Assembly: GCA_021464415.1 (NCBI GenBank)
Contig: CM038471.1
Location: 74,254,851-74,318,850, forward strand
Length of the DNA stretch: 64,000 nt
Origin: Lonicera japonica
Lineage: Eukaryota > Streptophyta > Magnoliopsida > Dipsacales > Caprifoliaceae
Direction: 5' to 3'
Shown: positions 32,257 to 45,188 of the stretch, piece after piece
Position numbering within the stretch: the stretch's first letter is position 1
Layout: every line of letters begins with the position of its first letter
Translations under genes and position numbers: made by a program
Notes under the pieces: generated by a model
What the model was told of the DNA's origin: nothing
Database searches by the model: none
The model's input: only the letters and a program-made list of their open reading frames with translations

Positions 32257-34906
32257 TTTACTTCGTCTCTCGACTCACATTGTTTATGGCTCTAGGTATT
32301 TGTGATAAATGTTGCGCGTCAACAAATGACTGTGCGCCATGGAACAGGAGGATGTTTGATCTTTTGCATGTTGCGATTGGTGCAAGGAGTACTATATAGA
32401 CAATAAAATGTTACATCAATACGGCGATCATCTGTTATAATTGATCCTTTCAATTTCAAGGATGAGTTTTATAGACACCACCTTTTAGTTAACAGGGCCA
32501 GATTGTTAGTTTTCGACGACCTATACTTTCCTCATTTTTTTTAATCAGATTATAGTACTAATTTGAGAAATTATACCATATAATTTTAAAATTGTATATT
32601 ACTTTGATAATAAATATAATTAATTTAACAATAATACCATCATAATTTTTTATATCAATTAAATATATCACTTTAGATTTATTGCGGGTGCAATTAGTAC
32701 AAATGCACAAATATAAATATACTACTCATATTGTTCTCAAAATATATATATAAACATACTACTCATCGTCCATTTGGTAAATAAGGTGCTCTCACATTTT
32801 GTCAACCAGGGTTCAATTCTTATCGAATATACATTTTAAATTTTTGGAAAACTTTTTTCTAAGAACGTTGAATTACCTTTCTATATTTGGTGGAAACGAT
32901 AATATTAATGAAATATGTATGAATTACCAAAATATTCTTCATTTTATAGAATTAAAAAACAAGTCCTTACAATTTTACAAAAGTAAAATTTAAATTTTTA
33001 TCATTAAGAATTATGAAAAGTCGTTGTATGTATTTAATGATAAAAAGAAAAAGTTTAATAACAATTTTTTTTCTTTAAAAAAAAAATCTAAATGAAAAAA
33101 AAAGTTGTCTCATTAAGTAAAATGATATTTTGATCTTAAGAAAAAATCTTAGAAGAAAATTTAAAAGAGAATATATAGAGTAATCATCTATTCCCATTAA
33201 TTTAAGAGGGTGTTAACTTTGAAGGAATACTCTATTACTGAAATGATAAATTTCTAATCCAAAAATTGAACCAAACATAAAATTCTTTTGAAATGGAATG
33301 TAGCATCACATGAATGATTTAAAACTCGAACCAAACAAACCCTAAGAGTTTTAAGCTAAGTTTAAAATCACTCAGGAAGAGATTAGTTGAGGTATATGAA
33401 AATTAACTCGAACAACACTTACCCTTGAAAAAAAAGACGAAAAAAGTATACCTTAAGATGGGGTTTATCTTTACATCTTAAGCCTTAATAGAGGCCAAAT
33501 TCGAGTCCATATATAATTTTCTATAGGGGGGCTAGTAAAAATACGACACCAATTGTAACACCCATTTTTTCCACCTATATTTAATTTTTAATTTTGTAAA
33601 GCACTTAATTAATACTAAGAACATCTTTAACAATTGTGTAAATTTTTCGTGTAAATCCTATGTGTCAAAATATTTATACACAAAACTTGAAGTCTAAAAA
33701 AAATATGCTCCAACAATACTTTTTTAAACTTTTATGTAAATTTTGAATAAATCAATAAGATAGTAGTAAATGTTGGATATCATTTTATACAATTTTTAAA
33801 TATTTTTTCTTGAATTTTTATTAGATAAATGTGATAGTTTTCAACTTAATTAGGTGAATGGTGTCGATCTTAAAACCATGAGAGTGGCTCCCGTTTTATT
33901 GTAAAAAATGTGAGTATAAATGGTGAATTTTTAAATTTGTAAAAAAAGAAAGGCTTAAAACTGTATACCTTCTCACGTTTTTAACAATAAAATGGTGGGT
34001 CGGTCTCACATTTTTATTGTTAAAACAGTCAGACCAACTCACCTTTTTTACTTTTTTATTCTTTTTTAAATTTCCAACATTTCCTTTTTATTTCATTTTA
34101 TAAATAAGAGCCTCTAAAGAAAACTTTAAGAAATCTAAGTTTAAAAAGAAAAAAAATTCAAACAGATCCTTAGTATGGTAATTGAAGCCAACAATCAAGC
34201 TATACATATAATGAAGAAAATTCATCATCCTATACAATCAAGCCATTTCTTTTTTATTCTTTTTTTAATTTCTAGCATTTCCTTTTTTCATTTTATTTTG
34301 TTTTTATATTCTTAGTTATGTTTCGGCGTTGATAAATACGTCAATTGAATGAACTGTTTCTGATAATTATTATATATTTTGAGATGTGTTTTACAGGTGC
34401 TTATTTTTGATAACTTCTTTTTTTTCAAGATTTTATCTTGTATTACGAGGCCCATATGATCAATTTCTTTATAATATTGTAGGTTCTTTAAAACAAATTT
34501 TCATTAGTATTATTGTAATGTTTGAATTATATTTTTATTTTAATAAAAAATCAATAAATTAAGTCACACTTATTAGCTAATAGTTATTCCTCTCGGACTT
34601 TATATTAAAAACAGTTGTACATCATATTTAGAATAAAGAAACAAGTTGAAGATTAACACAATAAAAGTCAATAGATTTCTTTCAAAAAAAAACAAAAAAA
34701 CAAAGAGTCAATGGATTCAAGTCAACGGGGCATGGTGCTTCCCCCCACCTCTTGCAAAAGGGCAGATTTTGGGGTATAGGGCATCTCCGGTAGTAATTTT
34801 TATTTTTACATTTTTATTTAATGTACGATTTTCTAAATTTTTTTTTTATATTTAATTGCAAATATATTTAATGGCTAGCAAAAAATAAAATAAAATTGGT
34901 CTCTAA
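32257..34906. other. Intergenic, no gene
   Basis: AT-rich spacer. A small hairpin (TTTAACAATAAAATGG with its complement) lies at about 33975-34027. A box-B-like GGGTTCAATTCTTATC at 32810 may be a SINE relic. No coding exon was recognised. Confidence 0.45.
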
Positions 34907-35191
34907 GGCTCCGTTTGATTACAAAGATGAAAAAGGAAAATAAATTTAGTTAGTTTGTGTAAAAAGATAGAAAATAAGGTGAGAGATGTTACTCATGTTA
35001 TTAGTACATATCTTCCATCTTTCAATATTTTTGGTGGAAAATTCTTACTCACCACCAAGTAAAGAAAATTTCTTCATGGAAAAATTTAAAAATCAAGAGG
35101 ATATCACTTATATCACTCAACTTATTTTTCATCTTTTTACCAACACTAACTTAATTTATTTTCCTTTTTCACATTACAATCAAACGGAGCC
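34907..35191. mobile_element. Tourist-like MITE (285 bp)
   Basis: Long inverted ends: left GGCTCCGTTTGATTACAAAG; right, reverse-complemented, GGCTCCGTTTGATTGTAATG; pairing continues for about 75 bases. The trinucleotide TAA flanks both ends (34904-34906, 35192-35194), the target preference of PIF/Harbinger elements and their Tourist MITEs. Confidence 0.85.
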
Positions 35192-35194
35192 TAA

Positions 35195-36117
35195 TTGTAT
35201 ATCATTCTTCCTTTCTTTTATTTACTCAAGAAGAGATAGAATTAATAGTATCCAATAAGATTGTTTCATGTCATGTAAGAAATTTCTATTACCGTCTCAA
35301 CATGCAAATGCTTATTATAGAAACCTTCCATCTCATATAGAAATAGCTATAGAAAGTCTCATTGGAGCACTTTTTCTTTTTCTTTTTTTCTAATATAGAA
35401 ATTTGCTTTGATATAAATGATCATTGGAGATGGCCTGCATCTTCTATGGCATTCGATTGGTTATTTTCTATGTTTGCTGCTATTGAATAGGATAGAATTA
35501 TCAATTATCATATACTATATTTGGTGGTAGGGAGGAATGAGGATAAGTGATAGGTATCATGTTCCATGTCTTGTACAAATTTTAGATATGATATTATGTG
35601 AGATAAATCAGTCACACTTAAACCTTATATTTCACAAAAAATCGAATATAACTATCCGGCTTACGTGGTGGGATAAAAAAATACTAAGAATCTTGTTCAC
35701 CATTTTTAAATAATTAAATTGATTAATTAAGATTTTGACCAAATTATAATTTTGGTCCCTAGTTCACAAAATTCATTTTTTGCACATATTTATGGTGATT
35801 TTACAAAACTATTTTTTACAAAGTATGATAATCATAAAGTAAAATAAAATTTACATCAACAAAGGGATTCTTTTGATATATATAAAATAGCTCTTTTTTT
35901 CCTGTCAACGAAATATTTATTTGACATTCATCAATAAAATAAAAATTACATCGGAACTATCAGCTTTTATTAATAAAATAAAGTGTAAGAATAAATAATA
36001 GAGTCAAATGGATTGTTTTTCGAGTATGCAGCTATAACCGACTCATAAATTATCTAATGCAAAATGAGGGAATTTAAACAAAAAAGTGTGACTATTGCAT
36101 TACACAATATTATTTTT
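35195..36117. other. Intergenic, no feature
   Basis: AT-rich DNA; phrases such as CATTGGAGATGGCC recur in other plant spacer repeats. No gene, RNA or element end that I can support. Confidence 0.45.
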
Positions 36118-36426
36118 AAACTTTGTTTCATAATAATATAAAAAATAATAATAAAAACAGTTAATTTTTGTGAAAAGTTAAAAAATAAATTGAGCCATGT
36201 GATGAGATGTATTCTTACATTTTGACTATTTCCATGGAAACAATTTCTTTAGTGGTTAAGGAATAAACATATTTAACAAAAAATAATGAATGATGTAAAA
36301 TATCTATTCATAAAAATGTCCATGAGATAGAAAGCATCTCATCATATGACTTAACTTATTTTTTAATTTCTCACACAAATCAAATATTTTTCTTTTCATT
36401 TTTTATATTGTTATCAAACAAAACCC
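36118..36426. mobile_element. MITE of the TTTGATAACAA family, copy 1
   Basis: Inverted ends CTTTGTTTCATAATAATATA and, reverse-complemented from the right, TTTTGTTTGATAACAATATA. The interior phrase GTGATGAGATGT and its complement recur in the copies at 59152 and 60793. The right flank is TTA; the left flank is not clear. Confidence 0.65.
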
Positions 36427-36730
36427 TTACTACAACAAAATTATCACAAAAATATTCATATATAGGGCCACTGCTAAATACAACCACCGTTTACTTGGTT
36501 TTACATTCTCGGCGCATATGACGTGAGTGAATATGCACATAAGCTGAACCAATATTTTTAATTTTTTTTATACTCAACACTGGCTCAGCGCATATACAAC
36601 AAACATGTAGATATTCACCCCCTGCATATTTGTTGAGAGATAAAACTAATCAAATGGTGGTGTATATAGCAACCATCCATATAGAGCGTCACTAAAAATA
36701 ATTTTGATGCTCCAAACCATTGGTAATGCT

Positions 36731-36913
36731 AGTAGCCAAACACTTAAAAAAATAGATTAAAAGTACTCACATTGGACTAATTTTGCTAATCCCACGTAAT
36801 CCTTATATGACTAATTTATTTTTCATCTCAAAAATGAATTGGACTAAAAGTAGCCAAACCCTTAAAAAATTGGACTAAAAGTACTGGAGTTGGACTAATT
36901 TTGCTAATCCCAG
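36731..36913. repeat. Direct repeats of about 62 bp
   Basis: TAGCCAAACMCTTAAAAAA to TTTTGCTAATCCCASG occurs at about 36731-36795 and again at 36853-36913, separated by about 57 bases. Confidence 0.75.
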
Positions 36914-37254
36914 GCATTCATATCCTATAATATTTCATTATTTCTTTTTAATCTATAAAAATAAGTATATCTAAAAAGAGGTAATTGGGTATAAAAGTCC
37001 ATTTCAATAATAACATAATTGTAAATGACAATTATAAATTAGCAGTGTAAATTAAGGACATTGTACAAAAAATACACTGATGCCCATTCCTTATTTAATT
37101 AATAACACAATAATCTTAATATAACATCTCACATTTCCAAAAGACACTTAGTACCGATCCCAATAAAAAATTTCAAAATCCAAACAATCTTCTCTTTCAC
37201 GTCTCCAAAATATACTTATCACAAATTGTCTAGAACATACTAACTAATTACATG

Positions 37255-37770
37255 ATGTTAAAACAGTTTTAGCACCAATTGTCCAACATTTGAATGGTGC
37301 TAAATAGGTTTTAGCACCTTCAGTTTAATTATATATGTTCATTTGTGGTGCTAAAACAGTTTTAACACCAATTGTCCAATACTAGAATGGTGCTAAAACA
37401 GTTTTAGCACAAATTGTTCAACACTGAAATTATGCTAAATAAGTTTTTGCACATTCAATTTAGTTATATGTGTTCACATGTGGTGTTAAAATAGTTTTAG
37501 CACAAATTGTCTAACATTAAAATGGTACTAAAATAGTTTTAACACCAATTATCTAACATTGGAATGGTGTTAAATAGATTTTAACACATTCAATTTAGTA
37601 TGTGTTCATATGTGGTACTAAAACCTTTTTAGCACCAATTGTCTAAAGGTGCTAAAAAAGTTTTAGTATCACATGTGAACATATAACTAAACTGAAGGTA
37701 CTAAAAATGTTTTAGCACTACAGGTGAACACAAATAATTAAATTGAAGGTGCTAAAAAAGTTTTAGTACC
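37255..37770. repeat. Array of GGTGCTAAAA palindromes
   Basis: About ten copies of GGTGCTAAAACAGTTTTAGC or half-units such as TTTTAGCACCAATTGTCYAA, spaced 40-60 bases apart, with TTCAGTTTAATTATATATGT linkers. The last three copies (after 37640) are in the opposite orientation, making the array itself a fold-back. Confidence 0.8.
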
Positions 37771-38373
37771 ATGTAAAAATATAAAAATAAAAAACAAACA
37801 TAATGAGAGATTAATAAATGAAATATAAAGAGAAAATAATAAATTAATTAATACCTTAATATTTTGTTACAAATTCTCAGTTCATCGCCATCACTACCCT
37901 CGTCGACCACTACCACAACCATCGTCGATAACGGCGGTGTTATTTCTAATGTAAGTTCATTTATATCATACCTTTGTTATTGTTATAATAGAATTTGTAT
38001 GTGAAAATCAGTAAACATTATATTAGGGTATATTTGTCTATCAATATTTATTATTTTCTTTAAAATAAATTATTATTATAAAATAAAATCATAAAATTAG
38101 TACTACTTTCTTTTATTAAACATGAGTCCGTCCTTAAATTCATAAAGCATTACGTAACGAGACTCTAAAGCTCATTATTTCATCTAAAAATTAGAGCAAA
38201 AAAATTATTTTACTCCTCTAAAAAATTAAGTATTCAAACCTAAAAGGAAAAAAGAGCTCTGGAATTTTAAAACGCAAAACAAGTAATTAAATCCGAATTT
38301 TTATATCTATCAAATAGATTTTAAGTCTGTGATGACCTAATAAGACCATGTATTCAAGTATGAGCATCTTATG

Positions 38374-38499
38374 AGATGCTCTTTATACATGAAGGTTTTA
38401 TTTGATAAAATTAAAAGCAAAATTAATTGTTTCAAAAGATGCTCTTTATACATGAAGGTTTTATTTGATAAAAATGAAAGCAAAACTAATGGATTTATG
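38374..38499. repeat. 63-bp tandem duplication
   Basis: Units 38374-38436 and 38437-38499 both read AGATGCTCTTTATACATGAA and continue GGTTTTATTTGATAAAA. The second unit runs into sequence resembling the TTTGATAACAA MITE family. Confidence 0.85.
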
Positions 38500-38779
38500 T
38501 GAGAAGTTACCGAATATGATAAAGTTTTTTTTTTTATCTCACATTCATTTTTTATAAGTAGATAAAAAAAAATTCATGAACAAAACGAAAAACAAGTGGA
38601 CATCTTATCTTATTTCTTAGTTTATTTTATATCTCGTGACAAATATATATTGACTTTTCTAAAATTTATATTTTGTAGTGTTAGAATAGGATGTAAAATA
38701 TTGATGGCCATCCCCCCAGAAAAAAAGAAAAAGAAAAAATGAGGATGAAAGTTTACAAACTACTACTGCCTCGTACGCG

Positions 38780-40338
38780 GAAATCAAAACTTCACCGGGT
38801 AAACTTCCGACCCCGTCTCTCCTTCTCTCACAAGAAAAAAAAAATCCCTTTTCTCCTCTCTCAAACTCTCTCGGTCTCTCTCCCTCCATCAGACCACTAG
38901 CCGTTGTCTCTCCTCCACCATAGCCGCACCATACATCCACAATCGCCGGTTTGTTCCCGATAGCCCTAATTATTTGTGCTTCACTTTTTTTTTTCTTTCT
39001 TTCTTTATTCTACTGATTTGTTATTTTTTTATATGCCCTAGCTTCATCTTATTCCAAATAATTTATTCAATTTGATTGATTGTTGTTGTTCTGCACATGC
39101 CATAGCTTTTCTTGATTGTTGGTGGGTTTTTTACCTTCCTAGATTTAAACCTTTGATTGATGATTGACTATTCATTATACTAGTACTATTAGCCTTCGGA
39201 AAAGTATATTGCAATTTCAACCTCCATACAAGGATTTAAAAACCCTTGCCCCTTGCTATGTGGAGGTTCTTAGTTTTTGTCACTTTTAACTTTTTTCTAG
39301 GGTCCAAGTTTTACTTGATTAAAAAACCTTGTAATTCATTCAATTCATACATGTTGTAAGTGAACTGGTGGAAAGTTTGGTCTTTATTTGTTATTCATGA
39401 GAATAATGTGCAATGTTTCAATCTGCTGCCGAAGGTTAAACCAATTTCTTTGCTTTATCTTGAATTCGCCCAAAGATATATAGAGCATTTTGATTTGTTT
39501 TTAATATTACAGAATGACCATTATTACCTTTTGATTGTGCACATGGGTTTGGTATGGAATTGTTTGGTTTTAGTTTATGAATTTTATGGAATTGTACCAG
39601 ATTGGAGGTTGTAGTATCTATTATTGACATTCTTTGTAAAATCCATTTATGTTTTGAACATTGTAAGCGGAGATTTTTATGCTCGCTTGTATAATTATTT
39701 TAGCATTTCAAATCTGCTGTGTGTAATAGGCTAATAGCCTCTTCGTATACAACGGTGTACTGTACTTTGTTTGATCTTCTGATTTTTAACTATTGTTATG
39801 CGAAGGTCTTATCTAAATTGCAATTTTACATTTTATTGTTTTCAAATAAGTTGTTGTCCTTATATCGATCTGATTTCTTCCTTTGTTTTTCTTGTCTTCT
39901 CCCATTGGCACCTTCAAGAGAACATGGCTTTTGTTATGCTTGTTAGTTGCTAAAAGCTCCATTCTGTTTTCTCTGAATTTTCTCTAATTTATCATTCTTT
40001 TGACTTTAATTTTATAGCCTATATTGTTTTCTCCTTTCTGACCTGTTTTTGCACCCTTCAGCAGGCCTGTTTTTGTGGTTATTTTTTTTTGTGAGATCTA
40101 ATATCTTTCTTACTCGTAACTCTAAAATTTGGTGTAATACTTCTTTTGTTGGTGGATAGTTTGTCTTCATATTTGTGTTCACATATTGTATACCTATTGT
40201 TGTTAACTGCAGGATTTGCGACTTACCGCCGGTCTCCACCCATTCAGCAAACTAGCCCTACAGTCCTCCCAAAAAATTCAAACCTCTCTGAAAGAACTCC
40301 AAGTCCACTAAATCAACCGTCCAAACACTACTACATCT
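38780..40338 (+). other. 5'-leader exon and leader intron of VPS23 gene
   Basis: The CT-rich leader exon ends at 38948 (ATCGCCG|GTTTGT). The intron is 38949-40212, ending TTAACTGCAG. The second exon has 126 non-coding bases before the start codon and no earlier ATG. The exon start is approximate. Confidence 0.6.
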
Positions 40339-41598
40339 ATGGTTCCTCCACCAGGCTCCCCATCTCCACCCCCGAACTCCCAATTCACCCAACAATTCCT
40401 CAGCAGTGTCCTCTCTCAGCGTGGCCCATCAGCCCTCCCTTATACTGAAGATGTCAAATGGCTTATCCGTCAACATCTCCTCTCTCTCAATGATGCTTAC
40501 CCTTCTCTCCAACCCAAAACTGCCACTTTCACCCACAACGATGGTCGCACTGTCAACCTCCTACAGGCGGATGGCACCGTTCCGATGATCTTCCAAGATG
40601 TCACCTACAATATCCCCATAGTTATGTGGCTGATGGAATCATACCCACGCCATGCTCCTCTCGTGTTTGTCAACCCCACTCGCGATATGATAATCAAGCG
40701 CCCCCACTCCTTTGTTAACCCTTCTGGTATGGTTTCAATTCCTTACCTCCAGAATTGGATCTATCCTAGCTCCAATTTGGTTGATTTGGCTCGTAATTTG
40801 AGCCACTTCTTTGGCCGTGATCCACCGCTCTACTCCCAGCGCAGACCCAATCCAAACCCAAATCCCAATCCCAATCCTAACCCTAATTATGTTCCCCCAA
40901 ATCATGGGGTGATTTCGTCGAATTCAAGTTCGGTGGGCTCTTCTAGGCCGGCTATTCCACCAAGGAATTACCCTCCGTCGCCGTATGGGAGTGGCAGCAG
41001 CAGCGGGAGGATTCAGGTTCAACCGCCAGCGGCGCGGGCAGAGGATCCAGCTGAGGTCTTTAAGCGGAATGCGATAAACAAGCTAGTGGAGAGCGTGCAT
41101 AGTGATATTGGGGTCATGAGGAAGAATAGGGAGGCTGAAATGGAAGGTTTATTTAATGCACAGGCAGTGTTGAGGCAACGAGAGGATCAAATCTCGAAAG
41201 GATTGAGAGAGATGAATAATGAGAAAGAGGGGTTAGAACAGCAATTACAAATGGTTCTGATGAACAGTGATGTATTGGAGGGTTGGCTGAGAGATAATGA
41301 GGGTAAGATGGTTAATATGGGGAATATGGATGTGGATGAAATTTTTGATCATTGTGATCCTCTTTCAAAACAGATGCTTGATTCTACAGCCTCTGATTTG
41401 GCTATAGAAGATGTGGTTTATGCATTAGATAAGGCGGCACAAGAAGGGTCGATACCGTTTGATCAGTACTTGAGGAACGTGAGGTTGTTGTCTAGAGAGC
41501 AGTTCTTTCACCGGGCCACTTCTTCAAAAGTCAGGGCGGCTCAGATGCAGGCACAGGTTACTAATATGGCTGCTAGAATGTCACAATATGTAGGCTGA
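40339..41598 (+). CDS. ESCRT-I subunit VPS23/TSG101-like (ELC type), 419 aa
   Basis: Complete single-exon coding sequence. The N-terminal UEV domain (about 34-160: [52 protein letters not shown]) is a ubiquitin-conjugating-enzyme variant without the catalytic cysteine, which binds ubiquitin and PTAP-type motifs. A proline-asparagine run (about 170-184, NPNPNPNPN) and a flexible linker follow. A coiled coil (about 244-322) and the C-terminal steadiness box (about 348-402, [20 protein letters not shown]) pack with other ESCRT-I subunits. In plants VPS23/ELC acts at endosomes in sorting ubiquitinated membrane proteins into multivesicular bodies and affects cytokinesis. The length suits plant homologues. 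Overall composition and intact frame indicate a functional gene. Confidence 0.95.
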   Translation: MVPPPGSPSPPPNSQFTQQFLSSVLSQRGPSALPYTEDVKWLIRQHLLSLNDAYPSLQPKTATFTHNDGRTVNLLQADGTVPMIFQDVTYNIPIVMWLMESYPRHAPLVFVNPTRDMIIKRPHSFVNPSGMVSIPYLQNWIYPSSNLVDLARNLSHFFGRDPPLYSQRRPNPNPNPNPNPNPNYVPPNHGVISSNSSSVGSSRPAIPPRNYPPSPYGSGSSSGRIQVQPPAARAEDPAEVFKRNAINKLVESVHSDIGVMRKNREAEMEGLFNAQAVLRQREDQISKGLREMNNEKEGLEQQLQMVLMNSDVLEGWLRDNEGKMVNMGNMDVDEIFDHCDPLSKQMLDSTASDLAIEDVVYALDKAAQEGSIPFDQYLRNVRLLSREQFFHRATSSKVRAAQMQAQVTNMAARMSQYVG

Positions 41599-43704
41599 GA
41601 GTTCACATCTTCATGTTTGGAACTACAAGTTACTGCATGAAGAGTACAAGTTTCTGTGGAATGTACCGTTGGCCTTAAAGAAAATTTATGAATCGTATAG
41701 TTTTTCAGGTTGGTTACTTGTGAAAATCTTTTTACTGCTATATATATTTTTTCTGTCACGTTACTTTTCTATTGGGTTTTAGATTGTTGGTAATTGATTT
41801 GTATTGATATCAAAACATAGCAAAGCATTTGTTGGTTTCTCAATAATTGATATGATGATTTCTATTTTTTGTTTTAACCTTACTTGAAGTTAAGTTGATA
41901 ATAAACTTAGTGAAAATGGTAACTCTTTTTAGCGGCATTTACAGTGAAAATATGCCATTGGGTCTCACACATGACCATTGACATTGTGTCCAATGATTTG
42001 CTGCTTATATTCCAATCTATAATAGCATCAGTTGCAATATTGTTCAATTGTTTCCTACATATTTTGAATTTCTTTTTTCTCACATGGATATAGTTTTGTA
42101 ATTTGGGTTCAATATTCATTTGGATATTGACACTTACAGTTCCAAGAGCATATAGTGTTGTGTGGAATTTTAGGTGTTGCATTCATCTTGGTACAACCAA
42201 AAGGAAAAGGGAAGGTGTTAATGTGAGAAACAGAAAATTTAGACATGATTTTAATAAAATGTAAGGAATCGGAAAGTCAAATTAAAAGGCTTAGACACTT
42301 CTAAGGGTAGTTACATCCAAGTTCGATAAGGGTAGTTATATCCAAGTTCGAAAAGGATCTAACACCATGTTCAAGTGGGTTTCAAATGAAAAAAGGGCAA
42401 ATGCTTCAATATGGGATTGCTTCGTTGGAGTTATTTTGGAATATGGGTATTGTAACGTGTTTAAACTGTTGAAAAAGAAATTTTCTTGTGAATACAGGTA
42501 TCGTTTTTGGCATTCATTTTTTCCATTTATCTGTACAATTAAGCTTCTGTTTCTGATCAAAAAAGAAAATATATCTGTGAAATAGGTTCATGATTTCTCA
42601 TAATCCTTCATATTGTTTTAGTAAGTAAATCTTGAAAACTTGTTTTTTCTTTTTCTCCTTTTGTTTCCCCCCATTGAATCTGTTTCAAGGTGAGCTTTCT
42701 GCAGTTCCTTGTTTGCTTCTTTGTTGATTTATTTTTTCTTTTCAAAATCTAGGGTATCATATTCACTGCAAACGGAATAGTTGCCCAATTTTTCTCGTGT
42801 TACTGTATCATAGAGTCTAGCAGATCAGTATATAAATCTCTCTCCTTGTGCTTAATGAATATAAGGCATTTTGAAAGCGGTTGAGACAGTTTTACCTTTG
42901 ATCTTTCACCAAATCACCAAATTTTAGGCTTGGGGACCGGTTGGTCCCTTTTGTCATTAGTAATAACTTCAGTGTAAGAGTGTCCGCAACTCCTAAATAT
43001 GCTATAAATCTGCTTTGTTTCGAATCCATACTAGTTGCTGCGCTGTTTGAAGCATATTTGACCGGCTAACCCATTAAAAGACCTGAACTTGTCAAGAGTA
43101 AACCCAGCTGAGCTTGCCTGATGATTTTGAATATTTTTGTTTCTTAAATTACCGGGGAGAATATAATTATATATATGCTTGATTGATGTGTTATTACTTC
43201 GATTAATGAACATTTATTATTTATTTCCGTTAATTCTGTCAAACTAGATGTTTTTATCCTAGGAAGTTAGGACAGCCGCAGATGACCAAAATCATTGGTT
43301 CTCGTTTTCCACACAGTTTAGGGAAACTCGATTATATTTGAGACTTTGATCTGATTGTGTGATTATAAATATTGGCTATATTCAGAGTGTGGAGCGAGGT
43401 TGGTTGGAAAATGTGCCTTCCCGAGCCCAGGCTCACCTGAGTTGGAGTCTCACTTGCAACATTAGGATTTAGGCCGCATCTCCTACCATTTGGGTTATTG
43501 GTTTGTAAAAAGAAACACACTTAGACCTATTTTTAATGAAAAAATATTGGCAAAATTCAAAGTGAAACACAAACATCGAATAAAACAACTTACGGGTAAG
43601 AAGCTCAATAACCTTAAACACTTCCTTTAAAGCTCCCTAATCCCAATTAAGTGACCAAAAAGTGGACAACGGAGCTTCTTTACAGAGATTTCTAAAACTG
43701 CTAG
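41599..43704. other. 3' flank of VPS23 and intergenic spacer
   Basis: The first 150-200 bases are probably 3'UTR. A 25-bp tandem pair (AAGGGTAGTTAYATCCAAGT, 42303-42327 and 42328-42352) is present. The rest shows no recognisable gene or element. Confidence 0.5.
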
Positions 43705-44805
43705 TCACTTCCCAAGGAAAATCTCAAATTGTATCCCAAATTGACGGGTTAGTGTGAGCTTATCCGTGCGGTTATGCACTCTTCGAATAGGAATCCGTTT
43801 TTTGAAAGATCTTGGCTTTCGTGCTTTGGTGGGTCTTTGAGATTATGTTGTGTTGAAGGGATATTTATATAATATGATTGATTGCGTAAAGCCAACAGTA
43901 ACAACGGAATCGGGGAAAGTATACATAAAAAAGCAGTTCTTTTAAATTATATCTATTTTATAAAGTATAGTATTTTGTGTTGTATTAGATTAATTTTAGT
44001 TAGTGATCTTAGCTTTGTGAGTCCTTTCTTCTGTGATAAACTGTTGGTGCTAGTCCTACATTTTTCTGTGGACCGAGTAGAAAAGGGGTGTGCTGGGAAG
44101 AGGATTGTACCATGAGAGAAGCAAGGAGGTCAACCTCTTTCAAATATACAATATGGATTCTGGCAGTGCAATTTAGTTGGACTCCTATGTCAATTCGAAT
44201 GAATCATCTTTTATATGGAGGTCAATCTTTGCCTACTAGGCCAGAGGATAACAAGTTACAAATTAAGTCTTCGGTAGGACACGTATTTTTATTACTATGA
44301 AATTCATAAAGGAAATAGTTAATGGTGGGGTTACCGTTATCCTTTTTATAGTGACGAATTTTTTATGTGTTCCTAAGAAAAGGAATTTGTCCATTTTTCG
44401 GGGTCTCAATGGGGTGTGGAAACACATAAGAACTTTTAAATAGAAGTAAATGGAAAAGAGACGGAACTCTAGTTCCTTCAAAAATGGTAAGATCTTTAGT
44501 TCGAGAAGGGGGTTGACTCGTATCATCTTAACTTGGTTATGTTTCCTCTAATTTTTAAATAATAATGGGTCAGGTTCTTCTACTACCAGTATCAAATAGA
44601 ACATGTAAAGCCATAAAACTTGCTTGATTTAGATCGGGAAAATCATGCAGTTTTATGAAACCATGTACTATGGCTCGAATTCGTAATCAATCCTATTTTT
44701 GATAAAGACAATTGACAACTGAATCCAATTTTTTCCATTATTTTCATATTTGTAATAGTGTGAAAAGAAGGCTTGGCTCCAAGTTGTTCAAGAATAGTGA
44801 CATTG
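43705..44805 (+). other. Nuclear plastid DNA insert (rps12-trnV spacer)
   Basis: From recall, this stretch follows the plastid inverted-repeat sequence between the rps12 3' end and trnV-GAC. Landmarks are TTGACGGGTTAGTGTGAGCT, AGGATTGTACCATGAGAGA, GTCCATTTTTCGGGGTCTCA and GCTCCAAGTTGTTCAAGAAT. The copy has many apparent C-to-T and G-to-A changes, small deletions and no trnV at its right end. It is therefore an old, decayed nuclear integrant rather than contamination. The frames in it (for example 44263-44526 minus) are relics of plastid spacer frames. Confidence 0.8.
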
Positions 44806-44946
44806 CCCTCAAGCGATAAAACACATCTCTTGTCAACCTAGGCACGGACCAAACTATACCGAAAGAACCACAACTCAAAAAGATACCTAACAAAGAAGAT
44901 GATCGACAATTTTTTTGTTCATTCTTACACATCCAACACTAATTTA

Positions 44947-45144
44947 CTCCTTGTCCCAAATTAGTAATCCACCATTTCTATTTGGGATGTCCTAAATTAT
45001 GAGTCCTCTTTCATCTCTAGAACATAGTCAACGCGAAATTCATTGTAGGGAAAAAGTTTTTGTTATAAACCATTGATAATGATAAAATTAGTGTATTCTT
45101 AAAAAAATGTAAAAGTCAAACATGAACTAATTAGATGGAAGGAA
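44947..45144. mobile_element. Stowaway-like MITE (198 bp)
   Basis: The left end CTCCTTGTCCCAAATTAGT and the reverse-complemented right end TTCCTTCCATCTAATTAGT are each bordered by TA. This matches Tc1/mariner-derived Stowaway MITEs. Confidence 0.7.
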
Positions 45145-45188
45145 TACAAGAATGATGGCCTTCTTTTTAAGATTGTACTTAACTAAGG

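Noticed and set aside
37255..37770. CRISPR-like array
   Set aside because: Repeats are palindromic but diverged, change orientation, have similar rather than unique spacers, and the genome is nuclear plant DNA.
38659..38940. 93-codon minus-strand frame
   Set aside because: Antisense of the CT-rich leader exon of the VPS23 gene; the composition explains the open frame.
44263..44526. 87-codon minus-strand frame
   Set aside because: Falls in the plastid-derived insert and reflects a plastid spacer frame, not a nuclear gene.
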